A DNA stretch of 64,000 bases from Blautia sp. Marseille-P3201T (GCF_900120295.1 NZ_LT635470.1:496001-560000); one strand, 5' to 3'; numbered from the stretch's first letter, positions 1 to 8,758 are shown. The notes: generated by a model from the letters alone, not told the origin. Numbers and translations: made by a program.

Positions 1-75
1 TGTGGAAAAGACCACAAAAAAGTCCGTAAAATAAGAGAAATGATACAGGAAATGCTCAGTCATAAAGGGGAGTAA
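1..75 (+). CDS. C-terminal end of an upstream gene, probably part of the hem operon
   Basis: Frame 1 is open from the window edge to a TAA at 73-75 and encodes 24 residues, basic and helical in character (ending MLSHKGE). The stop lies two bases before the hemC ATG, with GGGGAG as the hemC ribosome binding site inside the last codons, so the two genes are translationally coupled. In Clostridia the gene before hemC is usually hemA or a precorrin-2 dehydrogenase; too little is visible to decide which. Confidence 0.5.
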   Translation, partial: CGKDHKKVRKIREMIQEMLSHKGE

Positions 76-77
76 AT

Positions 78-968
78 ATGAGAAAAGTAGTAATCGGAAG
101 CAGAAAAAGTAAGCTTGCAGTGGTGCAAAGCGAGATGGTGCGGGATTATATTCAAAAAAATAACGAGGATATTCAAGTGGAAATCCTTACCATGAAAACC
201 ACAGGAGATAAAATTTTAGACAGAACCTTGGACAAAATCGGCGGAAAGGGCTTGTTTGTAAAGGAGCTGGATAAGGCTCTTGCAGAAAGAAAAACAGAAC
301 TGTCCGTACACAGCTTAAAGGATATGCCTATGGAAGTTCCAAAAGAGCTTCCTCTTATCGCATTTTCCAAAAGAGAAGATCCAAGAGACGTACTGGTGCT
401 TCCAAAAGGCGTTACCCAATTAGAACCTTCAAAGCCTATTGGGTGCTCCAGTTTAAGAAGAATTTTACAGCTAAAAGAAATCTTTCCGGATATGGAATGT
501 AAAAGTGTCAGAGGAAACGTTCAGACACGTTTGAAAAAATTAGATGACGGAGAATACAGCGGTCTTTTACTGGCGGCGGCAGGCTTGAAACGATTAGGAC
601 TGGAAGACAGAATTGCCCGTTATTTTGAGCCGGAGGAAATGATACCGGCAGCCGGTCAGGGGATTTTGGCAATTCAGGGAAGAAACGACGTGGATTACAG
701 TTACTTAAAAGGCTATGGGGACGAAAATGCCACTTATGCAGCATTGGCAGAACGGGCTTTTGTAAGATATTTAGACGGAGGCTGTTCCTCTCCGGTAGCA
801 GCTCATGCCAAGGTAGAGGACGGACAAATTATTTTACGTGGACTTTACTATGATGAAAATACAGGAAATTATGAAAAAGGATTGAAAAAAGGCAGCGTAA
901 AAGAAGCAGAGGAACTTGGAATTTCTCTTGCAAAAGAGCTGAGAGAAAGGGGTAAAGCGCATGTGTAA
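78..968 (+). CDS. hemC: Hydroxymethylbilane synthase (porphobilinogen deaminase)
   Basis: Cytosolic enzyme that condenses four porphobilinogens into hydroxymethylbilane, the linear tetrapyrrole. At 296 aa it has normal length. The N-terminus IGSRKSKLAVVQSEMV is the family opening, SVHSLKDMP carries the conserved substrate-binding region, and GGCSSPVAAHA near residue 236 holds the cysteine that covalently anchors the dipyrromethane cofactor. The ATG follows GGGGAG by six bases. The gene overlaps the next one (cobA/hemD) by 8 bases, so it belongs to one operon with cobA/hemD, hemB and hemL. Confidence 0.97.
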   Translation: MRKVVIGSRKSKLAVVQSEMVRDYIQKNNEDIQVEILTMKTTGDKILDRTLDKIGGKGLFVKELDKALAERKTELSVHSLKDMPMEVPKELPLIAFSKREDPRDVLVLPKGVTQLEPSKPIGCSSLRRILQLKEIFPDMECKSVRGNVQTRLKKLDDGEYSGLLLAAAGLKRLGLEDRIARYFEPEEMIPAAGQGILAIQGRNDVDYSYLKGYGDENATYAALAERAFVRYLDGGCSSPVAAHAKVEDGQIILRGLYYDENTGNYEKGLKKGSVKEAEELGISLAKELRERGKAHV

Positions 969-2484
969 AGGCAAGGTATGGCTGGTAGGAGCCGGTCCGG
1001 GAGATATTGGATTATTTACTTTAAAGGGAATGGAAATTTTACAGCAGGCAGAGGTGGTGGTGTATGACAGTCTGGTAGGTCAGGGAGTTTTATCACAAGT
1101 TCCAAAAACGGCTCGTTGTATTAACGTAGGAAAACGAGCATCTCATCACACCATGCCACAGGAACAGATTAATGAGGTTTTATTGGAGGAAGCAAAAAAA
1201 GGATATCGTGTAGTCCGCTTAAAAGGGGGAGATCCCTTCCTCTTTGGCAGAGGCGGAGAAGAGCTGGAGCTGTTAATTCAGGAGGGAATTCCTTACGAAA
1301 TCGTACCGGGAGTGACTTCTCCTATTGCCGTTCCTGCTTATAACGGAATACCGGTTACCCACCGTGATTTTACATCTTCTCTTCACATTATTACGGGACA
1401 TAAGAAAAAGGGTGCAGCCTATGACATTGATTTTGAAGCTCTTGTTCGCACAAAGGGAACTTTAGTATTTTTAATGGGTGTCAGCGCTTTATCGGATATT
1501 TGTCAGGCGCTTTTAGATGCAGGCATGGAAAAAGATATGCCCGCTGCGATTTTGCAGAAAGGAACAACGGCCGCACAGAAAAGAATTGTGGCAACAGTTT
1601 CTACTTTGCCGGAAGAAGTACAACGTCAGGGAATTGAAACGCCTGCCATTATTGTAGTTGGAAAAGTCTGTGCTCTGGCAGAGGAATTTGCATGGTATGA
1701 AAAGCTTCCCCTTTTCGGCTATAAGGTATTAGTGACAAGACCAAAAGAAGCTGCATCCTCCATGGCGGCAAAGCTTAGAAAGTTGGGGGCAGAAGTGTTG
1801 GAATTACCTGCTATTCAAACCACAGCAAAAAAAGAAAATACAGCTCTTTTTACAGCTTTTTCTCATTTACAGACTTATGACTGGATTGCTTTTACCAGCC
1901 CAAAAGGCGTAAAGGTTTTCTTTGAGGAAATGCAAAAGGCAAAGGTAGACGCAAGAAAGCTGGGAAATGTAAAATTTGCAGTAGTAGGAACAGGAACACA
2001 GAGAGCTTTACAGGAAAGAGGCTTTTTTGCAGATGTTATGCCAAAACTGTTTGACGGTGCATCTCTTGGGAAAATGTTGTGCGAAAAATGCAGCGGAACA
2101 GAGAAAATTTTACTCCCCAGAGCAGAAATCGGCAGTCAGGAAATTATAGAAGAATTAAAGAAAAAAGCAGGAATTACGATTGACGATATCGGTATTTATG
2201 AAACGCTTTATGAAAAATCGGAAATTATTGACGAAAAGAAAGAATTTGAAGCAGGAAGCATTAACTGTGCAGTTTTCACCAGTGCTTCCACGGTAAAAGG
2301 ATTTGTAAAAGCAGTTCCAGCACTGGATTACAGCAAGGTAAAGGCTGCCTGTATCGGAAAGCAGACAAAGGCAGCAGCAGATAAATATTCTATGGAAACT
2401 TACATGTCAAAAGAAGCTTCTATTGACAGTCTTCTGGAATTAGTAATAGAATTAAAAAAGAATTCAGAGAAAAAGGAGTTGTAG
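961..2484 (+). CDS. cobA: Fused uroporphyrinogen-III C-methyltransferase / uroporphyrinogen-III synthase
   Basis: A two-domain enzyme at the branch between linear and cyclic tetrapyrroles. Residues 1-240 are the SAM-dependent methyltransferase (VGAGPGDIGLFTLKG and VRLKGGDPFLFGRGGEE are diagnostic), which makes precorrin-2 for siroheme and cobalamin. Residues from about 250 (FGYKVLVTRPKEAA) to 507 are the HemD synthase, which cyclises hydroxymethylbilane. The fusion is common in Clostridia. The ATG overlaps the hemC stop, and hemB begins four bases after the stop. No ferrochelatase or haem branch gene is seen in the window, which fits siroheme/B12 use. Confidence 0.96.
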   Translation: MCKGKVWLVGAGPGDIGLFTLKGMEILQQAEVVVYDSLVGQGVLSQVPKTARCINVGKRASHHTMPQEQINEVLLEEAKKGYRVVRLKGGDPFLFGRGGEELELLIQEGIPYEIVPGVTSPIAVPAYNGIPVTHRDFTSSLHIITGHKKKGAAYDIDFEALVRTKGTLVFLMGVSALSDICQALLDAGMEKDMPAAILQKGTTAAQKRIVATVSTLPEEVQRQGIETPAIIVVGKVCALAEEFAWYEKLPLFGYKVLVTRPKEAASSMAAKLRKLGAEVLELPAIQTTAKKENTALFTAFSHLQTYDWIAFTSPKGVKVFFEEMQKAKVDARKLGNVKFAVVGTGTQRALQERGFFADVMPKLFDGASLGKMLCEKCSGTEKILLPRAEIGSQEIIEELKKKAGITIDDIGIYETLYEKSEIIDEKKEFEAGSINCAVFTSASTVKGFVKAVPALDYSKVKAACIGKQTKAAADKYSMETYMSKEASIDSLLELVIELKKNSEKKEL

Positions 2485-2488
2485 AAGT

Positions 2489-3469
2489 ATGAACATCAGA
2501 CCGAGAAGGTTAAGAGGAAATGAAATTCTGAGAAAAATGGTACGTGAAACCAGAGCAGATAAAAGTTCTCTGATTTATCCGGTATTTGTGAAGGAAGGAA
2601 CAGGAATAAAAGAAGAAATTCCAACTATGCCGGGACAATATCGTTACAGTATTGATACTTTGTTAAAAGGACTGGAAGAAACCTTAGATGCGGGCGTCAG
2701 TAAAGTTATGTTTTTCGGAATTCCTGATAAAAAGGATGAAGTGGGAAGTCAGGCTTACGCAGAAGACGGTATTGTACAAAGAGCCGTTGCAAAGGCAAAA
2801 GAAGCTTTTGGAGATGATTTGTATCTGATTACCGATGTATGTATGTGCGAATATACTTCTCACGGGCACTGCGGAGTTCTCTGCGGACATGAAGTGGAAA
2901 ACGACAAGACGTTAGAGCTTTTGGCAAAAACAGCCCTTTCCCATGTACAGGCAGGGGCAGATATGGTAGCGCCTTCCGATATGATGGACGGCAGAGTTTT
3001 GGCAATCCGCAATCTTTTGGATGAAAACGGATACAAGGAAGCGCCAATTATGTCTTATGCAGTAAAATATGCTTCTGCATTTTACGGTCCTTTCCGTGAT
3101 GCAGCCGGTTCTGCCCCTTCCTTTGGTGACAGAAAAAGTTATCAGATGGATTATCACAACCGCAGAGAGGGATTAAAAGAAGCTTTATTGGATGTAGAAG
3201 AAGGAGCGGATATTATTATGGTAAAACCGGCTCTTTCTTATCTGGATATTATCCGTGAGGTAAAAAATGAGCTTCACGTTCCTGTGGCAGCATATTCTGT
3301 CAGCGGAGAATACGCCATGGTAAAGGCAGGAGCAAAGCTTGGGTATATCGAGGAAGATAAAATTATCTGTGAAATGGCAGCCAGCGCTTACCGTGCAGGC
3401 ACTGATATTTATCTCACTTATTTTGCAAAAGAAATTGCGAAATACATCGAAGAAGGGAGAATTGGATAA
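2489..3469 (+). CDS. hemB: Porphobilinogen synthase (delta-aminolevulinate dehydratase)
   Basis: Condenses two 5-aminolevulinates into porphobilinogen. It has 326 aa, the usual length. The two Schiff-base lysines are visible: K193 in YAVKYASAFYGPFRDA and K246 in IIMVKPALSYLDI. The cysteine trio C118, C120 and C128 (DVCMCEYTSHGHCG) indicates a zinc-dependent enzyme rather than a purely magnesium-dependent form. Its TAA shares one base with the hemL ATG (TAATG), so hemL translation is probably coupled. Confidence 0.97.
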   Translation: MNIRPRRLRGNEILRKMVRETRADKSSLIYPVFVKEGTGIKEEIPTMPGQYRYSIDTLLKGLEETLDAGVSKVMFFGIPDKKDEVGSQAYAEDGIVQRAVAKAKEAFGDDLYLITDVCMCEYTSHGHCGVLCGHEVENDKTLELLAKTALSHVQAGADMVAPSDMMDGRVLAIRNLLDENGYKEAPIMSYAVKYASAFYGPFRDAAGSAPSFGDRKSYQMDYHNRREGLKEALLDVEEGADIIMVKPALSYLDIIREVKNELHVPVAAYSVSGEYAMVKAGAKLGYIEEDKIICEMAASAYRAGTDIYLTYFAKEIAKYIEEGRIG

Positions 3470-4740
3470 TGACAAAATCAGAGGAATTATTTCAAAGAGC
3501 AGTAAAGAGAATACCCGGAGGAGTAAACAGTCCGGTTCGTGCTTACGGTTCTGTAACAGAAGCACCTCGCTTTATACAGGGGGCTGTGGGATGTAAAATC
3601 TTTGATGTAGACGGCAACGAATATATTGACTATATCGACTCATGGGGACCTATGATTTTAGGTCATAACAATGAGCAGATTAAAGATGCGGTCATTCGTG
3701 CCAGCGAAAATGGATTAAGCTTTGGCTGTGCTACGGAAGTGGAAGTGGAAATGGCAGAATTTATCTGCGATAAAATCCCTCACGTAGATATGATACGTAT
3801 GGTAAACTCCGGTACAGAAGCCGTAATGAGCGCTTTGCGTGTTGCCAGAGGCTATACAGGGAAAAATAAAATTATTAAATTTGCAGGCTGTTATCACGGA
3901 CATACAGACGCCATGCTGGTAAGTGCAGGAAGCGGTGTAATGACCAGCGGTGTGCCGGACAGCGCCGGTGTTCCAAAAGGATGTACACAGGATACCATGC
4001 TTGCAGTTTACAATGATTTAAACAGTGTAGAAAAGCTGTTTATCGAAAGTGACAGTCAGGTAGCCGCTGTGATTGTAGAACCCGTAGGTGCAAATATGGG
4101 TGTCGTTCCTCCGGCAGACGGATTTTTACAAGGACTGCGTGATTTATGTGATAAATATCATGCGCTTTTAATCTTTGATGAAGTCATTACCGGATTTCGC
4201 TTGAGCTTTAGCGGTGCAGCAGGCTTTTATGGAATTACACCGGATTTGGTAACTTATGGAAAAATTATTGGAGCCGGTATGCCCGTAGGCGCTTACGGCG
4301 GCAGAAAAGAGATTATGGAAATGGTAGCTCCGGCAGGTCCCGTTTATCAGGCAGGTACCTTAAGCGGAAATCCCATTGCTATGGCAGCAGGACTTACACA
4401 GTTAAAAATTCTCTGGGAAGATCAGGATATTTACAAACGCCTTTACCAAAAAGGAGAACTTCTGTATGAAGGAATTCGAAAAATCTTCTTAGAAAAAGGT
4501 GTTGATTATCAAGTAAATTCCGTTTCTTCCTTAGGCTGTATTTTCTTTACAGAAAATAAGGTGACGGATTATACCTCTGCAAAGACATCTGATACCGCAG
4601 AATTTTCCAAATATTTCCGGTATATGCTAAACAACGGTATTCATATAGCTCCGTCACAATTTGAAGCCATGTTCCTGTCTGATGCACATACCGAAGCAGA
4701 AATTCAGGAAACCTTAGACTGCATTGAGAAATATTTTTAA
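3469..4740 (+). CDS. hemL: Glutamate-1-semialdehyde 2,1-aminomutase
   Basis: PLP enzyme that makes 5-aminolevulinate from glutamate-1-semialdehyde, showing that the organism uses the C5 (glutamyl-tRNA) route. It has 423 aa, typical of the family. The N-terminus RIPGGVNSPVRAY is a hallmark, NSGTEAVMSALRVARGYTG binds PLP phosphate, and K265 in TYGKIIGAGMPVGAYGG is the Schiff-base lysine. It is the last biosynthetic gene of the visible hem cluster. The following MutS-like gene starts nine bases after its stop and is probably co-transcribed. Confidence 0.97.
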   Translation: MTKSEELFQRAVKRIPGGVNSPVRAYGSVTEAPRFIQGAVGCKIFDVDGNEYIDYIDSWGPMILGHNNEQIKDAVIRASENGLSFGCATEVEVEMAEFICDKIPHVDMIRMVNSGTEAVMSALRVARGYTGKNKIIKFAGCYHGHTDAMLVSAGSGVMTSGVPDSAGVPKGCTQDTMLAVYNDLNSVEKLFIESDSQVAAVIVEPVGANMGVVPPADGFLQGLRDLCDKYHALLIFDEVITGFRLSFSGAAGFYGITPDLVTYGKIIGAGMPVGAYGGRKEIMEMVAPAGPVYQAGTLSGNPIAMAAGLTQLKILWEDQDIYKRLYQKGELLYEGIRKIFLEKGVDYQVNSVSSLGCIFFTENKVTDYTSAKTSDTAEFSKYFRYMLNNGIHIAPSQFEAMFLSDAHTEAEIQETLDCIEKYF

Positions 4741-4749
4741 GGTGAACGT

Positions 4750-6447
4750 ATGAGCGAAACAGTTGTAGGAATTGGGGTGATTGCGCTGCTGCTTTTGTCG
4801 GCAGTGGCAGTCATGCTATCAGAAAATAAACGGCGAAAGCTTTTTTTGCAGCAAAAATTAAAAAATTCATGGGGAAAGATACCTGACCGGGAATATACGT
4901 ATGAAGATTTCCATCATATTTCGCAGTTTTTTCATAAGAGAGAAAAAGAAGGCTTTTTCATTGACGATATCACATGGAATGATTTAGACATGGACCGTAT
5001 TTTCATGCTGCTGAACCAGACTTTTTCCGCCGTAGGAGGAGATTGTCTGTATGATATTTTGCGAAAACCGGTATTTGAAGAGAAAGAACTAAAATATCGC
5101 AATCGGTTGATGCTGTTTTTTGCTAAAAATCAGGAAATAAGAGAGCAGGTGCAGACCATTCTTGCTTCTGTGCGAAAATCCGGCAGCAATAGTATTTACG
5201 AAAATATTCATGTAACAACAGAAGTAAACATCAAAGGAAAAAACGTACAGATTGGATTTTGCAGTGCTTTTTTCCTGTCGCTTCTTGTCTTTATTTTGGC
5301 GCCTAATCCCGGAGTCTTTTTGTTTCTTTTGGTCTGTGTTGTGAATATCGGCGCTTATATGACACAGAAGCAGGAGGTGGATGCTTATCTTTCCAGTTTC
5401 AGAAATGTGTTGCAGCTTTTAGAAGCTTATAAGAAACTGGAAAAGCTAAAAATACCGGAGCTGGAAGCTGCCATGGCAAGAGGAATACCGGCACAGAAAA
5501 AGCTGGCAGGCTTTCAGAAACGTTCCTCGCTTGTTATTGACAGAAGTTCAACGGGAGGCGGACTGGAAGGCATGCTTATGGATTACATTCGTATGCTGAC
5601 TCATATTGATTTGATTAAATTTCAGGATATGATGAAGTCCATGAAGGAAAACCAGAAGGAACTGGAGGAGCTGATTTATACTTTAGGTTATATAGACAGC
5701 ATGATTTCCATTGCATCTTTTCGTGAAACCTTGCCTTACTATACTTGTCCTGAATTTAGGGAAGAGAAAAGAGCGTATATGGATGTGGAAAATCTTTACC
5801 ATCCATTGATTGAAAATCCCGTGGCAAACAGTATTTCTGCCAAAGGCGGCATTTTGGTAACCGGTTCCAATGCTTCGGGAAAATCTACATTTTTGAAAAA
5901 TATTGCAATAAACAGTATTTTTGCCCAAACCATTTATACCTGTACGGCATCTTCTTATTGCGCACCTTATTTTCAGGTCATGACTTCCATGGCGCTGCGA
6001 GATGATTTAGGAAGCGGAGAAAGCTATTACATCGTAGAAATCCGTTCCTTAAAGAGAATTTTAGACGCTGCAAAATCCGGCGAAAATCTGCTGTGTATTA
6101 TTGACGAGGTATTACGAGGAACCAATACCATTGAGCGAATTGGAGCATCTTCCCAAATATTAGCGCACATCTGTAAAAACAATGTATTGTCTTTTGCGGC
6201 AACTCATGATATTGAATTGTCCTATATGCTTCAGGAATATTATGAAAATTATCATTTCGAAGAGGAAGTACGAGAAAAAGACGTTGTGTTTAACTATCTT
6301 CTGAAAAAAGGAAGAGTAACTACCAGAAATGCCATTCGCCTTTTAGAAATGATTGGCTATGATAAAACATTGATTGAAGAGGCGAAAAGAGCAGTAGAGG
6401 AGTTTGAAGCTTCCGGCAGTTGGAAAAATGTCGAAAAAGCAAGATAG
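4750..6447 (+). CDS. Membrane-anchored MutS-family ATPase, function unknown
   Basis: A 565-aa protein with a MutS-type ATPase at its C-terminus: Walker A TGSNASGKST (371-380), then an ABC-type Walker B in LLCIIDEVLRGTNTIERIG and an AATHDIEL switch. It has no N-terminal mismatch-recognition domain and no C-terminal Smr nuclease domain, so it is neither MutS nor MutS2. Instead there is a hydrophobic N-terminal segment (about residues 5-23) and a second hydrophobic hairpin (about 173-203), which suggests membrane tethering. AAGGTGA precedes the ATG. Such stand-alone MutS-like ATPases are widespread in Firmicutes, but their substrate is unknown. The true mutS lies at 51990. Confidence 0.85.
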   Translation: MSETVVGIGVIALLLLSAVAVMLSENKRRKLFLQQKLKNSWGKIPDREYTYEDFHHISQFFHKREKEGFFIDDITWNDLDMDRIFMLLNQTFSAVGGDCLYDILRKPVFEEKELKYRNRLMLFFAKNQEIREQVQTILASVRKSGSNSIYENIHVTTEVNIKGKNVQIGFCSAFFLSLLVFILAPNPGVFLFLLVCVVNIGAYMTQKQEVDAYLSSFRNVLQLLEAYKKLEKLKIPELEAAMARGIPAQKKLAGFQKRSSLVIDRSSTGGGLEGMLMDYIRMLTHIDLIKFQDMMKSMKENQKELEELIYTLGYIDSMISIASFRETLPYYTCPEFREEKRAYMDVENLYHPLIENPVANSISAKGGILVTGSNASGKSTFLKNIAINSIFAQTIYTCTASSYCAPYFQVMTSMALRDDLGSGESYYIVEIRSLKRILDAAKSGENLLCIIDEVLRGTNTIERIGASSQILAHICKNNVLSFAATHDIELSYMLQEYYENYHFEEEVREKDVVFNYLLKKGRVTTRNAIRLLEMIGYDKTLIEEAKRAVEEFEASGSWKNVEKAR

Positions 6448-6474
6448 AAAATTGTAAAATTTTGCATAGAAATA

Positions 6475-6503
6475 TTGACAGATTTTCAGAAAGTTGTCAT
6501 AAT
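6475..6503 (+). promoter_or_regulatory. Sigma-A promoter of an orphan transcription unit
   Basis: TTGACA (6475-6480), a 17-base spacer and CATAAT (6498-6503). It fires into a region with no gene on the plus strand before the terminator at 6638. Confidence 0.65.
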
Positions 6504-6509
6504 AAATCA

Positions 6510-6670
6510 TAACAAAAAGAAAAAAATTTCTTTTTATATTTCAGAAAAGAAAAAGAAAATACACGAGAAAGAGACACATCTTTTTCTGCAAAGCAGGCAT
6601 ATCTTTTTGTAAAATCTACATATCTTATCTTACAAGCAGGGATACCGAAATGGTATCCCTCTTTTCTTTT
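6510..6670 (+). ncRNA. Candidate small RNA (promoter to terminator, no ORF)
   Basis: A near-consensus promoter ends at 6503 and an intrinsic terminator lies at 6638-6670, defining a transcript of about 155-160 nt with no plausible ORF. Visible hairpins are AAAAAGAAA/TTTCTTTTT (6514-6535), an AGAAAGAG/CTTTTTCT pair around 6565-6590, and the terminal stem. No known RNA family was recognised. The element could instead be a leader or remnant, so this is inference from signals alone. Confidence 0.45.
6638..6670 (+). terminator. Intrinsic terminator
   Basis: A perfect 9-bp stem AGGGATACC (6638-6646) / GGTATCCCT (6652-6660) with a 5-base loop is followed by CTTTTCTTTT. It ends the putative small RNA and any read-through from the MutS-like gene. 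It also lies just beyond the stop of the convergent gene at 6683, but the T-rich tail is on the plus side only. Confidence 0.8.
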
Positions 6671-6682
6671 TACACGGAAAAA

Positions 6683-6910
6683 TCAGCAAAATCCGTGGCC
6701 GTTACCGCAGCATAAAAGCAAGATAATCAATAAAAGACAGCTATTGTCTCCGCCGCATCCGCATCCGTCTCCGCCAAATCCGTTACCGCAGAAGCATAAC
6801 AGTAAAAGGATCCAGATAATGCAGTTACAATCGCCAAAATTGTGTGTCATGCCTCCTCCACAGTTGTCTTCACATCCGCAACCACAGTTTGTAGCAGCTA
6901 AATCACTCAT
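6683..6910 (-). CDS. Cysteine/glycine-rich small protein (chorion high-cysteine-like)
   Basis: A 75-aa protein with about 16 cysteines and many glycines, built as two Cys/Gly-rich blocks (CGCGCEDNCGGG; GNGFGGDGCGCGGDN) alternating with two short Leu/Ile/Cys-rich hydrophobic stretches (IIWILLLLCFC; LLLIILLLCCGNG). The ATG at 6910 is chosen because GGAGG (6919-6923) lies eight bases upstream; an upstream TTG would place this site inside the coding region. Similar proteins in Lachnospiraceae are often labelled chorion class high-cysteine protein, by composition only. Function is unknown; a spore-surface or metal-binding role is speculation. Confidence 0.75.
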   Translation of the reverse strand: MSDLAATNCGCGCEDNCGGGMTHNFGDCNCIIWILLLLCFCGNGFGGDGCGCGGDNSCLLLIILLLCCGNGHGFC

Positions 6911-6990
6911 GAATAAATCCTCCAAAAATTTTGATTACACTTACATACTATGTGAATAAAGAAAAATGGTGCAAAGAAATCAAAAAAAAT

Positions 6991-8685
6991 TTAGGAAAGA
7001 GTTAAAGTAGAAAGCACCTGATAAATGTCCAACGTTCCGTATCCCCATTCCCGATTGGGATATAAGCGTTCAGGGCTTCGCTTTGCTCCTCTTATCAGCA
7101 AAGTTTTCAGCTCTGTGTTATTGAAAATTCTGGCAGGAGTACGACGCATTCCCCATTCTACCAACAAAGCGCACCCTCCGGCAGTAATCGCAGCAGATAC
7201 AGAGGTTCCCGACAAAGTGGTAAAACGATTGTTTGGGGCAGGTCCAAAAACATTGACGCCGGGAGCAGCTAAATCCGGTTTTATTTGACCGCTTCTTGTA
7301 TATCCTCTGCTGGAATTTAAAAACAAGCTGTTATTATAAGCATTATAAGCGGTTGCAGTAATCACAGAAGCAGAGTCAGAAGGAGCGGTAAGGGTGGTGT
7401 CGGGATTTGGCTGTATAAAGGTAATATCCGGTCTTGCAAGCCCTGTAATAGGCAGCCACAGATGAAAAGAACCCTGCCCTGTGATATTGGTATATACCCG
7501 TATTTTCCAGATACCGGGAGTTGGATCTGAAAAGCGGATAAAAATCAGTTGGTTACCGGATACGGTTTGAAACATTTCTGAGCTGACAAAGATTTTTGTA
7601 TTTTCTAAAATAAAAGAAAGATTTTCGCTAAAGCTGATGCGGGGAGAGATTTTTTGTACGATTTCACCTAAAGGAGACTCAAAACCCACAGCATAAACCT
7701 CAGGAGGATCGCTCCAAAATTCTACACAAAATCCGGAGGTGTTTTCAGCTACCAGTATTTCCACATCTTTGGAAACTTCGTTTCCGGAAAAGCTGCCATA
7801 GAAATGATGCGCTTTTCCTGCTTCATTTCCGGCAGCAACGACAGAATGAAGTCCACGGTAATTATCTGAGATGCTAAGCATGGAGTCTACGGGAGAAACA
7901 CCGGCATGAGGACCTTGATTTGTGCCGAGACCAAGACACAGTATAAGGGGCTTTTTCAGTTCCTCTGCCAATAAAATGAGGTAGCGAATTCCCATCATAA
8001 TATCTGTGCTCTGATAAGCAGGCATATCTCCGGTAGCAAAAAAAAGAGATTTTAAATACTGCTTTGCTTCCTTTAATTTCACCACAGCTAATAGACTCTC
8101 AGGAGCAGCGCCGTTAAAATCAAATTGAGGAAGGGTGCTTCCCCCTGCCACACCGGCAAGAAAAGTACCGTGGCCATTGATATCTTCGCTGGGAACTACG
8201 GAAAAGGGCGTTGTAGCAGTAAGAGCATTATTTAAGTCCTCATTACTGTAAGCACTTCCGTATTCTAAATCAAAGGGAGGCGTACCATCCTGAACTGTCT
8301 GATCCCAAAGACCGTAAATTCTGCTGCTTCCGTCAGTTCTTCGAAATGCAGGGTGTGTGTAATCAATGCCTGTATCAATAAAGCCCAAAAGCACATCTGC
8401 TCCCTTTAAATTTAAAACAGGCTGTGTCTGCACCGTCGTAATGCCGGAAGCGTCCAGACTTACTGTATCAAGAAGTGTGTAAAGCTTTGGTACTGTATTA
8501 TAAAAAAAGCCGTATTCATAATAATCCGGGTAGAGTTCTTCTTCTAAGGGATAGTGAACCATTCCGTAATATTGATTAAAAATCTGTGCTCCCCATTCTG
8601 CATATTCTTCTAAAAAACCGGAATATATGGGCAGGATGATATCTGCATACTTTTCTGAGAGAATAAATTCCTTTTTTGATGGCAT
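6991..8685 (-). CDS. Subtilisin-family (S8) serine protease, Csp-like
   Basis: A 564-aa subtilase of the size and layout of clostridial Csp germination proteases. The catalytic triad is complete: D104 in GFIDTGIDYTHPAF, H172 in INGHGTFLAGVAGG and S495 in LSGTSVSAA, with oxyanion N287 in VVAAGNEAG. About 120 residues between N287 and the serine region (ending near FHLWLPI) match the jelly-roll insert described for CspB. There is no signal peptide. The ATG at 8685 follows GGAG by six bases; an ATG at 8697 is also in frame but has a poor ribosome binding site. A role in activating the cortex hydrolase SleC during germination is known for Csp proteins; here it is inferred. Confidence 0.88.
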   Translation of the reverse strand: MPSKKEFILSEKYADIILPIYSGFLEEYAEWGAQIFNQYYGMVHYPLEEELYPDYYEYGFFYNTVPKLYTLLDTVSLDASGITTVQTQPVLNLKGADVLLGFIDTGIDYTHPAFRRTDGSSRIYGLWDQTVQDGTPPFDLEYGSAYSNEDLNNALTATTPFSVVPSEDINGHGTFLAGVAGGSTLPQFDFNGAAPESLLAVVKLKEAKQYLKSLFFATGDMPAYQSTDIMMGIRYLILLAEELKKPLILCLGLGTNQGPHAGVSPVDSMLSISDNYRGLHSVVAAGNEAGKAHHFYGSFSGNEVSKDVEILVAENTSGFCVEFWSDPPEVYAVGFESPLGEIVQKISPRISFSENLSFILENTKIFVSSEMFQTVSGNQLIFIRFSDPTPGIWKIRVYTNITGQGSFHLWLPITGLARPDITFIQPNPDTTLTAPSDSASVITATAYNAYNNSLFLNSSRGYTRSGQIKPDLAAPGVNVFGPAPNNRFTTLSGTSVSAAITAGGCALLVEWGMRRTPARIFNNTELKTLLIRGAKRSPERLYPNREWGYGTLDIYQVLSTLTLS

Positions 8686-8737
8686 AAACAGCTCCATAAG
8701 ACTTTTCTTTCAATCTATGAAAGGAGGGGAGAAAACT

Positions 8738-8751
8738 TGACACTATTGTCA
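8738..8751. promoter_or_regulatory. Palindrome, possible operator between divergent genes
   Basis: TGACA, 4 bases, TGTCA forms a perfect inverted repeat in the intergenic region between the Csp-like gene (minus) and the phosphatase-family gene (plus). It sits 8 bases upstream of the -35 box of the plus-strand promoter. Regulator unknown; short palindromes also occur by chance. Confidence 0.3.
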
Positions 8752-8758
8752 GGCAAAC

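Noticed and set aside
3185-3565. 126-aa open frame antisense to hemB/hemL
   Set aside because: Lies wholly within two well-supported genes, has no ribosome binding site and no recognisable protein pattern.
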